From Oscheius sp. JU75 (Eukaryota; Nematoda; Chromadorea; Rhabditida; Rhabditidae), in the NCBI GenBank assembly GCA_037178855.1, contig JASJZC010000001.1:1984001-2048000 (forward strand): a DNA stretch of 64,000 bases, written 5' to 3'. Both the position numbers and the translations under genes were made by a program. Every line of letters starts with the position of its first letter. The stretch's first letter is position 1. Under the pieces are notes generated by a model that saw only the letters and a program-made list of their open reading frames with translations, did no database searches and was not told the origin of the DNA. Positions 34,120-44,953 of this stretch are shown in pieces.

Positions 34120-37097
34120 ATGACGACGCGGGTGAAGACCGTGGAAGAGCTGGAGCCTCTACCCGGTAGTAGTCAGCTGAAGCCGTCTCCGTACAAGTTA
34201 CCGAAGAGGCTGGAGCGGGAAGAGTGAGTTATCGGCTCGATCAGTCTTTGGAATTCAAGCTAGAGAAAAAGCACAGCATAAAAAGTTTGGGAGTAGGCAT
34301 ACACGATCGATTTCCGGAAATTACTTTTTTCGAAATCGATCAATAGCTTTTAGTATTAAAACTTGCGAGCCCCTTGAATCTTTTCCTGGTTCGTTTTGGT
34401 AGTTTTTATCACGTAAAAGGAAAAGAATTGCTTTTCAGAAAGGAGATGCCACCTCAAGTGACTGGAGCGAAGCGACATCAAATAGCCGATGTTGAAGTTC
34501 CAAATCTCGAATCGTAAGGTTTTAGTCGTTTGGAACTGTCAGTTTGATAGCGGTTCTAGTAGTTAGATAGGAACTTTGTCTGCAAAAGGCGAAATATATG
34601 ACCCTTTATAAACAACAGAGTGTGAGTGTGTGGTCGTGCTACATTGAGAGCGTAAAAAAGACTGGATATGTTCACCCTCAGTCTCCACACGACTAGAAAC
34701 TCCTGACTAGTTAGCACTTTCCTAATAAATTAGAGTATTTATAAAAGTTTTTTTTAATAGTTTTGTAATTACAGTTTTATAATTAGTGGCTAAAGGAAAT
34801 TGCGTTCCCAGAGAAAGAGAGACAGAGAGATAGAAAAACAAAGACAGAGAGACAAAGAAATAGAGAGAGCCAACCCAGGTTACAGAAGTTAGTATTCTTA
34901 AAAATTGCAGAACCAATGGCCACCAGAACAAGACTCGCAGAGAGAAGAGGAAAAGACCGGAGCCTTCTGTTTCAAAGATGGCTGCTCCATTGGACAATAT
35001 TATCGGCGAGATGGAAAAGTATTTTCCTTTCTTATATTTCTTCCAATTACCACGCTTCAGGACCGAGAAGAAGATGAAAAAGGAGCAGGTCAAGAGAGAG
35101 GCGGAACCTGGGACTCCAGAGCCCGGAACCTCTTCGAAGACTCCAGAAGGACCAAGCCTGACAAAGGAATGGCTTGAGACCAGGACCCCGGACGAGAAAA
35201 TGGTCTCTGATGTGAGTTCTGCCAAACTTTTCGGAGAAGTTCGTCTGTTTCAGTTTCTGCAAAGGGATACCATAATGGAGTACCTGCTCGGGAGGAAGAT
35301 GGCCTTCGGGCGACTGGAAGCCTATCACCTTCTTGGGTTTGTGAAGAAGAATGACTACGAGATGAGCAATATGGTACGGGAGACTTTTAGGAATCTACCG
35401 TTGAAATTTAGAACGGATTCCGGGACAGTCCGCGTTCTTTTAAACAAGAACAAAAACTTGATATGGGTACATCGAACAGGATGGGTAAGGGACCAAAGAC
35501 TCCTCCTGGATCACCGGGTAAGTAAATGTCTGTCTCTGCCTCTCTCTATCTCTCTGTCTGTCTCACTATGTCTCTGTCTCCTGTCTCTCTGTCCCTGGAG
35601 ACTGACTCTTTCAGGGAAACCACCACTTCCTGGACCAGAGAGTCAACATATAAAGGTCTTGGAAAATCTCACCGGCCTGTCAGGAGACTCTGTCGAAAAG
35701 ATGGCAGCTTTCTTCCAATCGGACACCTGGAAGACACTGTTGTCTGTCAATCAGGCCTGGCAAAACGGACCGCCTGGAAGTCAGCCACCACCCCCACATA
35801 CACAGCCGTCCACTTCCAAGGAAACGAAACCGTTTCAACCGGAAAGGTTAAGGGTTTTAGCAATCTGTTCTGAGCTAACTATTTCAGGAGATCGAACGAC
35901 GAATCCGTCCAAATGGAGCTGGTCTCCGACTGTTCTCTTTCGCCAGGAGATGATGTTTTGGCACCCCCGCCTCCACCACCGGTCATCGATACTTCTGTTC
36001 GACCTCCTCCTCCTAATTACCCACCTCCTTCTATTGGATATCCGGCTCCTCCACCTTGTTGGCCTGTAAGTGATAGTGACAGTGACAGCTTCCATTCCAA
36101 GTTTTCAGCCCAACATGAGTTCTCCGCCACCACATCCCCCTCCTCCGAAGATGAGTATGCCTCCCCCTTCCATCCCCCCACCTCCAGTGGGACGACCACC
36201 TCTCCTACAAACCATGTCCAGACCTCCTCCTCCGGTCGAACTGCTCCCACCCGTACGAATTCAAGCTTCACCGGCTCACCAGACTCCACCTTCAAGACTT
36301 GGCGGGGGTCCTGTGCCGTTGATGAGCATTCCTGAGCCTATACCTCTCCCGCCCCTCGAAGCTCCACCACATGAGCAGCTACCGAAATGGTCAGACGAAG
36401 GAGACTGGTCCGCTGTGAGGAATGATTGGAGAGCCGAGCTGGTTCGGGAGGCAGTGGCTGCCGGAATACCACCTCCGATTCCACAAGCACCCCAGTCAAA
36501 GCCGCCACCGCCACCAGTTTCTGCTCCTCCGCCGGTCATCCAACAGGATACGGTCACAAAAAGTCTAATGTCCGCTTTGGGGCTGGGAGGACCTGGAGCT
36601 GGTGGACCTCCGCCTGGACAGCCTCCGTTGCTGGCTCCAACGTCGAACCATCAGCCACCGCCTCCAATGGGACAGGGTGAGAGACATAGTGACAGAGACA
36701 CTGAGAGAAAGAGAGACAGACGCAGAGACAATGCCAGAGAGGATGAAAAACAGAGAAACAGAGAGACGGAGAGACAGAGAGACCGATAGACAGAGAGAAA
36801 CGTGTTTCAGGTCTCCCAGGTCTCCCTCCACGTCCAGACATGTTCAACGGTCCTCCTCCAGTCGGCCCTCTGCCTCCCAGAGGCCCTCCTCCTCCTCATA
36901 ACTTCCGAGGTGGTCATGGCCCTCTTCCTTCAGTTCCTCCTCCCTCTGTCCCATTCGGACAGCCACCGCCTCCCCATTTGGCTCTTCCTCCTCCTCATCT
37001 TCGCTACCCGAACATGGGAAACAGTCCGATGAGATCTGGTCCGCCTCCTCCGAAAAACCGGAGGCGCGGTGGTGGTCGTCGTGCCATGAGGCATTGA
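34120..37097 (+). CDS. Proline-rich, basic nuclear-type protein, unrecognised
   Basis: Ten exons with closing phases: 34120-34223, 34439-34513, 34911-35018, 35061-35211, 35254-35373, 35412-35517, 35615-35846, 35888-36065, 36109-36676 and 36811-37097, 642 residues. The N-terminal 120 residues are charged, with a bipartite-like basic run (RREKRKRPEP). Residues about 140-190 form a possible helical domain (TIMEYLLGRKMAFGRLEAYH). From about 265 on there are dense PPPP tracts broken by an acidic, tryptophan-bearing KWSDEGDWS segment. The end is RRRGGGRRAMRH. Poly-proline and RGG-like ends suggest an RNA- or chromatin-associated protein, but I recognise no family. It starts 305 bp after DOT1 on the same strand. 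The 38-nt intron 35374-35411 is chosen because it keeps the proline-rich frame. Confidence 0.8.
35518..35614 (+). repeat. Intron made of TCTGTC/CTCTGT words
   Basis: The 97-nt intron between exons 6 and 7 of the proline-rich gene is almost wholly CTGTCTCT-type hexamers, the complement of the GACAGA words in other introns. Confidence 0.75.
36677..36810 (+). repeat. Intron made of GACAGA words
   Basis: The 134-nt last intron of the proline-rich gene is almost wholly purine-rich GACAGA, GAGACAG and AGAGACC units between its GTGAGA donor and GTTTCAG acceptor. Confidence 0.75.
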
Positions 37098-38982
37098 ATA
37101 GTCTTTTTTGATGATTTCCTTTTAAACTTTATTGTATTGTTCTCAAGAAATCGAGGTATTTTGGTCGCGGTGCTCTCGTCCATCTCATTCCTGTTTCCAG
37201 CCTTTTGTTTTCCACTGAATACGGCCTCCATTATTCCATTTCAATCAGTTTTCGCAGAACAATCTAAAAAGCTTTTATTCGTTCCCTTTTCATTCCCAAC
37301 ATGTCTTCTTAAACTTCTTCCTGGGATTTTTCAATTTGTCGGCATACCAGAGTTTTGTACCGTGGCGCGCCCTCCCACACTTCGATCTACGTTTGTCTGA
37401 CCCACGATGAAATTTTGCAGTCCAGTGATGTTATGAAAAATTGTAGGTTTCGACCTGCACGTTCTACATTAATACTCTTGAAAATTTAATCCTGGGTAGG
37501 AAACGGATCCCGGCGCCTGCCAAGTCTGTCTTCAAGAGACTGGTTTCCAACTTTCCACGTCATTTTCGCGTTCAAGAGTTGAGTCTATCGCAATTTGATG
37601 TTCTGCAGAGTTGTAGCTCTTGATTCGTTCTACAACTTTGTAGAACACTGCGAACCTTGGCGTGGTATTTCCTTCGGTTCGTCTTTTGGAGCTTGTATCA
37701 TCCAAAAGAGGATCTTCGAACTTTTTCCCTATTCAAAAATTCTTGAAAAAAAACTTCATATTATTTTCCATATTTTCCCGAACTTTCCTTTTCATTATCA
37801 GCCGTTACATTTCTCCTACATTTACTCTTTCCTCGTGATTTTTGCTCCACGTTTCCTGATGATTTTTCTATTCAGTTTACTGTAATATTCATTTCATAAA
37901 TTATGTCTGAAGGTCAATTTTATCCATAAGCTATGGTAAGTTGTCGCTCTCGTATCATCCTGGCGGCGCGCCAAACTTTTCAGTCTTGTTGGTCGAAGAG
38001 GAAGGCAGCCCAGCTGAATTTCTATTACTCTATTCTTATCGAATAATATGATTCTGTTTCTTATTTATTTACTGTTTATTTTCATGTTTGAATTTTGATT
38101 GTATTATGTATCGGGACAGTTATGGTAATCTCTTGTCTCTTTTTTTCTGGTGGCAAATTATAGACTGTGCTATTCTATTGGAAATTTCATAGTAACCGAG
38201 ACTGAACGTTAAACGTTCTGAACAAAAATTGGAATGTTGTTTTTTCCAAATCTTTACAGCTAGATTGATCTCCCTTTTTGGCTTTTCCTGAACACGGCGT
38301 AAAGATTTACACAATGAGACCCGCCTGTACAACTCAAGTTTCCCAAGAAGGATGTACCTATAGATTCCGTATCAAAACTTTTCTGCTGGATTTTCTGGAT
38401 AATCCCTTTAAAATGACTTTTCCAACCTGATTTATCCTATCCTCATTGTCAGTTAGTAAGTCTTCTTTTTACATGACTATAGATATACCACGGTATGGGT
38501 AAAATGAACACTATCTTTAGAGAAATTTCAGTCTGAGATCAAGTGATTGTAGATTTTGACGTACCCCAACCTCCACACTTCAGTATACATTTCTCAAATA
38601 AGCTGTAAGAGAGTGATTGAGAGGTTTTTTGCTAATTGCGAATATGTCTTCCAGAACTTTAGTGGGTGAAAGATCTGCCCATTTCGAATAGGTTTCAAAA
38701 AGAGGCACCCCTCATGCACTTTCATCATTCTGTTATTGTTCAATTGTGGATAATTGCGCTGTTGTTCCAACTACTGTTAACTACCACAAATCTGGCTGTT
38801 TCGAGTCATCTTCTGATCACACGACCAGTCCCAAACAGAACCCTCCTAGAGCCTCCCCTCCCCTTGACCATCACTGTCACTCTATCAGAGCTGCTGACCG
38901 TGCTGGCATCAAAGTGGGCGGAGCCGGTGGAGACCAAACTGACCCCTTCTGACTATCTGTCTACTCTTATCTATCGACTGCC
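37098..38982. other. Intergenic region before progranulin
   Basis: 1.9 kb, AT-rich, with T-rich 3'-UTR-like sequence at the left. No exon-like frame with good splice sites was found on either strand. The open frame starting at 38666 overlaps the granulin start in another frame and is judged a shadow. Confidence 0.5.
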
Positions 38983-39976
38983 ATGCGCCTCCTCTTCCTC
39001 TTGTTAGGCCTCTTTTCTATTGCAGTCAGTTTTTTTTTTGAAACACCTTTCTCAACAAGTGCTCAGTTAGGAAAACAATGTGAGACGAGTGAGTACAGCT
39101 GTCCGGACTCGTCGACCTGTTGCAAGCTGGAAGACGGAGAATGGGGATGCTGCCCGATGAAGAATGCTGTCTGCTGTGAGGATCATGTCCATTGCTGTCC
39201 GGAAGGAAATACTTGTGATGTTCAGGAAGCCAAATGCATCCAGGGGGTAAGTGCTATTGTTGGAGAGAGTACATGTCTGTCTGATAAGAAAAGGATGTTT
39301 GTTGGGAGCACGCTCTGCCTCTCTGTCTCTCTATCTCTATGTCTCTCTGCAGCTTCCACTTCCTCTTTTCAGAATCTGGAAACCCCATTCCAAAAGAAGC
39401 ACCGAGCTGTGAAGAAGAATCGTTACAATGAGATAGAATGTCCTGACCATAAGAACAAGTGTCCGGAAGGAAGCACCTGTTGTCAAACCATTGGTGCTAG
39501 TTACGGCTGCTGTCCAGCTCCAGAAGCCACTTGCTGTGCTGACCATCTCCACTGTTGTCCTCATGGAATGAGGTGCGATCCTTCCGGTCAGCGTTGTGTT
39601 GACGACGAAGGCTGGGCAGCGATTCCTTGGCTCAAGAAGTTCTCATCGACTCCAATCAGAAGAAAATCTTCTATCGACACTCATCGACCAATGAGAGTCG
39701 ATGACTATTTGCCCAAAGAGCTACAGAGAATTCCTTGTGGTGAGAGAATGACCTGTCCAGCCATGACCACTTGCTGTCACAGCAATAAACCGGGAAAGAG
39801 TACATGCTGTCCTCTTCAGAATGTGAGTACCTGGCAAAGGGGACAGTGATAGTGACATGAAAACGTTTCAGGGAGTCTGTTGCTCCGATTTCTGTTGCCC
39901 GAACGGCTGGCAATGTGTCGAAGGACAAGATCGTTGCGAGAAAGCTGCTCAAGTCCACCCCTTCCAACAGTACTGA
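38983..39976 (+). CDS. pgrn-1: Progranulin with three granulin modules
   Basis: Three exons: 38983-39246, 39373-39822 and 39872-39976, 272 residues. A signal peptide (MRLLFLLLGLFSIAV start) precedes three cysteine-rich granulin modules at about 34-87, 105-160 and 210-263. Each shows the paired-cysteine ladder, for example STCC, WGCCP, AVCCEDHVHCCPEG in module 1 and ATCCADHLHCCPHG in module 2. The third module is shorter around its middle. Granulins are secreted growth factors or lysosomal proteins; the worm gene with three modules is pgrn-1. AATAAA lies about 20 bp after the stop. A second gene starts 164 bp later on the same strand, so this looks like the first gene of an operon. The poly-T tract after codon 14 is read through in frame; a splice there cannot be excluded. 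Confidence 0.93.
39247..39372 (+). repeat. Intron rich in CTCTGTCTCT words
   Basis: The first intron of pgrn-1 (126 nt) holds a block CTCTGCCTCTCTGTCTCTCT and related hexamers, again the TCTGTC class. Confidence 0.6.
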
Positions 39977-40139
39977 ACCTTTTCTGTATAAAGTCTAATA
40001 AAATTTGAAACTTTTCCCCTCGGAAGTGAAGCAGCTGGCTCTCCGAGAAGAGAGTACCCCTCGGGGGCGGGATATCCCGCCACCAGCTCTTTCTATCCAA
40101 GCAGTCGCTTGGAGAGAGAGAGCAGAGCAGTGTAAAGCC
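39977..40139 (+). promoter_or_regulatory. Intercistronic region with strong hairpin potential
   Basis: 163 bp between pgrn-1 and the next gene. AATAAA is near 39997. Then come nested inverted repeats: AGCTGG (near 40034) with CCAGCT (40084-40089), CCGAG with CTCGG, and the perfect palindrome GGCGGGATATCCCGCC at 40066-40081. A pyrimidine run and an AG follow before the ATG at 40140. The layout resembles nematode operon spacers where the downstream mRNA gets a spliced leader. Confidence 0.5.
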
Positions 40140-43100
40140 ATGGACGGGGCCGCCGACCTACTCGCCCTTCTGCCCGGTCAGTCGATCAATAATCGTATTC
40201 AAAGCTATTTAATTACTTTTCGTTATAGTTGCTCCAACCGTCTCTTGATCTTTTCTATTTTTCCACCTATTCCTGTACAATTCTCCTCCGTTTTGGGTCA
40301 TTCCTTCTCATTTCCATGGAGAGTCTCGTACAAATTGCACCCACAAAATCTCACACCTGGCTCCAACCACCCTTACTAATGAGCCATATTCAATTTGTTC
40401 AAGATCAGACTATGTACTATATTGCCGAAAAGGCGCCCGAATTCTGTAATTCTTTGAAAACAGTGCGCTTCCTTGCTTCTATAGCCTAGTGACTAAGAGA
40501 ACCATCTCTCGTCCAAACGGTCGCACGTTTGATCACTGTCGCCGCAGACTCTTTTTTCTTTTCATCGCTAGCGTTCCCACTGACCTACCCAATTAATATC
40601 CTTGTCCTTGTCGAACGCCAGTTGTCTTCCCACCGAAAAAAAGTTGCTTCATTAAGCAATTTTTCACTTCTTGCCAGTTCCTGGTCCGGTTCTCTTGCTC
40701 TCCGAGACAGTGCGTTCGCGTCAAATCTAGAGAGAGGGATGTTCCAGGGTCCGGCGGGATATTTGCGTGTCTCAAACAAAGAGAGCCTAGCAGACACACT
40801 CACTCATAGAGAAGGATCAAGCACTTTACGAGAAGGAGATTTCCTTCTGGAGAGATCCAGGACAGAATCTGGGTCTCGACGGCGTAAAATAGTCATTTGG
40901 TGGCCACGTGACTATGCTGACATATGCTCAGAATTAGAGAGGAAGACCTGTAAGAGGATCTGAATCTAGGGGTTTGAGCATATGCCTCCATCCAGCAGGG
41001 ACACGGCATATCTCCGTCACTGTTCCTATGACTCTAATCCTGTGTCTCTTTGGTCACTATACAAAACTGTCTACTTATTTCGGCACTTGCACCCCCTGTT
41101 TCAGCGGCTTCTTTTTGAACCAAAATCAAAGAGAAGACCGCCTTGCGACCAAAATAAAGCGGCGAGCCTACTTAGTTCGCTATTTCTGTATCAATGAATA
41201 CGGCTCGCAATTCGTGGAGTATTAGTCAATCTCTTCGAAAGAAAAGAAGTTTTTGTTGGGCTGAGGCGGGGATCGCATTTGAACCATTTGATTGACAATA
41301 AAAGTGAGAATACGTAGAGTGCTCTTAGTAGTAGGCGAGCCTCTGTAGACTTACAGGTTCACTTAACAAAAAAAAAATAAACAAAACAAAAAAAACTCAA
41401 CTGAAATATGTGTCCGTTGTCCTTTGGGCTCTCTTCATGTATAAGTCCCTAAAAAATCTCTTGTCAAAATCTCCCCGTCTCTCTGCTATTGTAACTTCCT
41501 GGGTACCGAAATCTCCAAGTGTTATTTCTTTCTAGAAGTTACTGATATTGCTTGAAAGTTGACCACTCTCCCCTCACACCAGTCCACATTCCATGCCACC
41601 CCCAATCACGAGGGTGGGATTTCGTTTACACAGGTGACCTCCACCTCCACCTACTCATAATCAGGTTCTTGAAAATCTGGAGATCAACCAGAACAAAATT
41701 GCTTCCAAAAATCTATGAGATAAGAGTCGAGAAAAGTCTATTCTCGTACACTTTTCGATCATCAAGGCGGTGGTCAGTTGTCCGAGGAGGAGGCGGTTTG
41801 TGTTAGGCATGATTGACACGCCGAAATCGAACACTTGTTCTGAGCACAGATTACGACAATCTTCGATACGAAGTATGGAAAAATGTTTTCAGAGGTACAA
41901 GAGGCTTTATCAGAAGAATTCGATGGTGTCGAGTGTTCTATCAGCCCTGGTCCTGTACTCTCACAGTCACCGTTTCGTCTACCGTTCAGACATCTCGGTC
42001 GGAATGTCATCTACGTTCCCGATGTGATGGTTTCGTGCATGGATGACATTGACACGACGTTGACTCGACTCAACCTGTCGAAGGTAGGCTCAGAGAGACA
42101 GAAGGACAGAGAAACTAAGGGACACAGAACAAAGAGACACCGTGTCAAAAAAACAGAGAGACAAAAAGACAGAAAGACAGAAGGACAGAGAGACAGTAGG
42201 AACAAAAAACTTCCAGAACAGCGCAGTCTTCACGGATGGACAACCGGGCAGCTGCCTCGAACTGGCTCTCGGACGTGGAAGAGACTGGAAAACACCGCTG
42301 ACAAAGCTCTTCGACCGAATGTTCCCGGGCAAATGGGCTTTTTTCGTGGCGGAACTTGAGCAGAGCAACCCGACCTTTCATATTCTGTGCTGTGGACAGC
42401 CGACGGTCACGTCAACTCGGGAAGATACCCCGGACTCGACGGAACAGAACTCACAAGTCTCCTCGCCCACTGAATCTGTGAGTTGCTTATGACTCTTGGG
42501 TAAAGATTTTGATCAATTTATAAGCGATTACAAAATGATTTTCGAAGCGATGGATTCGAACTGTCGGCATTTCTAGCCTAATTACATTGCCGACTTTTAA
42601 TTTTTGCACGCATAGTTTTAGTGACACTGGTCCAGATTTTCGTCATTTGACGATCTAAAATTTCCGAAACAGTGGTATTTAACTATTACATACGAAACCC
42701 TTGTTTGCAGGCCGTGCAAAAAGATCCAGGCCAGCTGAACCGCCTTGTACAGTATACTATGGGCTTGTTCTGGAAGTCACAGCCAGTAAATCTTAGATTT
42801 TCATATCAGAAGTTAACTATTCCGCCCGCTAAAAGCACGCTAGGTCTTGAGAGATAAGTACAACCGGAAACTCTCTTTTTTCCGAACTTTCTTACCCTAG
42901 ATGTTTCAGATCAGCGAAAGCTCGACGAACTTTAGCCTATGGATCGTTCCAGTCTCGCGAATTTTCGCCATTCCTCCACCGAAAAAGGTCAAGATTGTGA
43001 AGAAGATCGTGAAGAAGAAGAGCAGTCCGCAGCCGGAAGGCGCTCTAGCAAACGGGGAGGTAGAGAAGGAGAAAAAGAGGACAGTGAGGAAAGTCAGTGG

Positions 43101-44516
43101 ACAGACTGCCGGGTCGAAATCGTTGAAGAAGGAGACAAAAGAGGAAACGGAAAGAGACAGCTGCACTCCAGATGCAAACTCAGCCAGGTTTCGGACCTAT
43201 CATTATTTTAAAACTTCCCGGATTCCAGTTCGACATCAGTTTCTACGCTGGTTGGGGGACCCAGTTTCTCGAAATTGACTGTTGATGAAGCTGGAACGTC
43301 GAAGGAGGACAATGACAGTGCTGCAGAGCTGAGGAAGAAGTTGGAGGCTTGCGAAGAGAAGTTTCAAGTCAATGGAGAGGTAGGTAGACACAGTGACAGT
43401 GGACAGAGAACTGTAGACAGTAGACGTAGATGGTACATAGTGTAACACATACTAGTTCTCTCATTCCAGCCCCGCGTTCTGAACGGTCTCCGGAACTCTG
43501 GTAGTCGAGTAAGCATCACTCCAGACCGTCGTCTGGATCCGATCTACGAGGGTAGCGGCAAGAAGGAACGCTGCGTCTCTCCTAGCAAGACAGTCCAACA
43601 GCAGGTCGTCTGTCGAGTCACCGGACCAAAAGAATCCGTCACTGGAACCACATCAGACATTCCCTTCCTGGCCCTACAGTTGATCCTATCCAAGTCCTTT
43701 TCCTATCAACAACTCGGCCTACTGCGTCAGGTCCATCCCCATTGGGATGAGATTGCCGGTCAGCTTCTGAACAGCGGCTACTACCAGCTACTGGAACGGT
43801 GCGACAAGCTACTGATGCAGCTTCAGAGACGACTCCCATCAGAGCCGGGACTACACTATGTGACGTCGGTCTTGACCAACATCCAGGTTCATGTACTGAA
43901 TCCGGTGGATGTCATGAGAGCAGTATTGGACGAGGGTAGGTGTTTGAATCTATTGCTCGAGTCTGGTCCACTAAAGGAAATTTCGAGTCGTGCCAAAATT
44001 ATACAGTCCATTTTCGAAAGACTAAAACCATTACAGGTGTTTGCTGCTTCCCATACGGCATCATCTTGGACAAATGTTTCATCCTGCTCGATCAAATCGA
44101 GTTTGCCATGCAGGGAGGCGACGAGCCCTTGTGTAACTGGGAAGCTTTGGCACTCTTGTCAAAAAAGGCATCTCTCCACTACCGCACACGCCTCGAGAAG
44201 ACGATGGAGGATCGTCTCGGCGAGAATTTGCGCCTCAAGGCAGCACAAAGAATCCTCCGCCTGGACAGCTTCATCGTTGAGAGCAATGTGGCCAAGATCG
44301 AGAAGGACCAGCTGAAGGTCCGTGACGATTTAAAGTGGGAGCTGGAACAGGTTCAGCAGCAGAATCAGCAACTGCGAAAGGTACAAAATATTTTTTTTTT
44401 CGGATAAACATTAACTTCAGGACAATCGCCAGCTGAAACAGGACCAACTGAAACTGGAGGCCCGGGTGGACATCCTGGAGCAGAAGTTCAAGACCCTGGC
44501 CCGCCTTCTCGGCTGA
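40140..44516 (+). CDS. Unrecognised conserved-looking protein with C-terminal coiled coil
   Basis: Nine exons with closing phases: 40140-40176, 41893-42083, 42217-42477, 42711-42785, 42910-43187, 43229-43379, 43470-43935, 44037-44380 and 44421-44516, 632 residues. Residues about 13-185 look folded (LGRNVIYVPDVMV, then LELALGRGRDWKTPLTKLF and KWAFFVAELEQ). The middle, about 225-330, is very basic with a KKVKIVKKIVKKK run, likely a nuclear signal. About 380-510 is a second folded part (FLALQLILSKSF, LLNSGYYQLLERCDKLLMQL, YGIILDKCFILLDQIEF). The last 100 residues are a coiled coil (KWELEQVQQQNQQLRK, then LEARVDILEQKFKTL). I do not recognise the family. It follows pgrn-1 by 164 bp, so the two are probably co-transcribed. 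Exon 1 is only 37 nt and is joined over a 1.7-kb repeat-bearing intron; the phase fit supports it. Confidence 0.78.
40476..40544 (+). repeat. tRNA-derived element (degenerate)
   Basis: In the first intron of the coiled-coil gene. ATAGCCTAGTGACTAAGAG is A-box-like and GGTCGCACGTTTGATCAC is a decayed B box. Confidence 0.45.
42084..42216 (+). repeat. Intron made of GACAGA words
   Basis: The 133-nt intron after exon 2 of the coiled-coil gene is nearly all AGACAGA, GGACAGAG and AAGACAG units, with a GTAGGC donor and CTTCCAG acceptor at its ends. Confidence 0.75.
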
Positions 44517-44953
44517 TCTCTTTCAACTTTTGTTACTCTTTTCGGGTCCCAAGAAAGTTTCGTATAGAGGTATAATTGCGATTGAATTTGTAAGAGGAGA
44601 ATGAAGAAACTTGAGAGTTTGTGTTACAGCGTGTGTACGGGTGCGAGAAACGGGAAGATAGGGAGACGGGAGTAATTTGAGAGGGGGAAGAAGAGTACAA
44701 GTTTTGTCGTCTACACTTACATAGTTGTCTATTCGTAATCGCGTAGGAATGATCTCTACTACCGGTGGACGTCATCTCTACTATCTGAAGCGCGACAGTT
44801 TCTGTGGTGGACTCTGTTTATTTGTTTGTTTGTTGGTTTATCCGTGACCACGAAACAGAAGCGAGCAAATTATGTTGTCCAGAAGTTTTGTTGTTCAGAA
44901 ACAGTTATTGCCTAAATTGGGTATCTTCTACGCCAAGAGAAAACTCAACAACT
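44517..44953. other. Convergent 3' region
   Basis: 437 bp between the stop codons of the plus-strand coiled-coil gene and the minus-strand ion channel gene. A GTTTATTTGTTTGTTTG run lies near 44820. No coding signal. Confidence 0.5.

Noticed and set aside
36017-36847. Large minus-strand open frames opposite the proline-rich gene
   Set aside because: Glycine- or serine-rich shadows of the proline codons on the plus strand.
38666-39007. 113-residue open frame overlapping the progranulin start
   Set aside because: It is in another frame from the clear signal peptide and granulin modules, and looks like chance.
40529-40963. 144-residue open frame in the first intron of the coiled-coil gene
   Set aside because: No splice sites, start context, domain or biased codon pattern supports it, and it overlaps repeat-like sequence.
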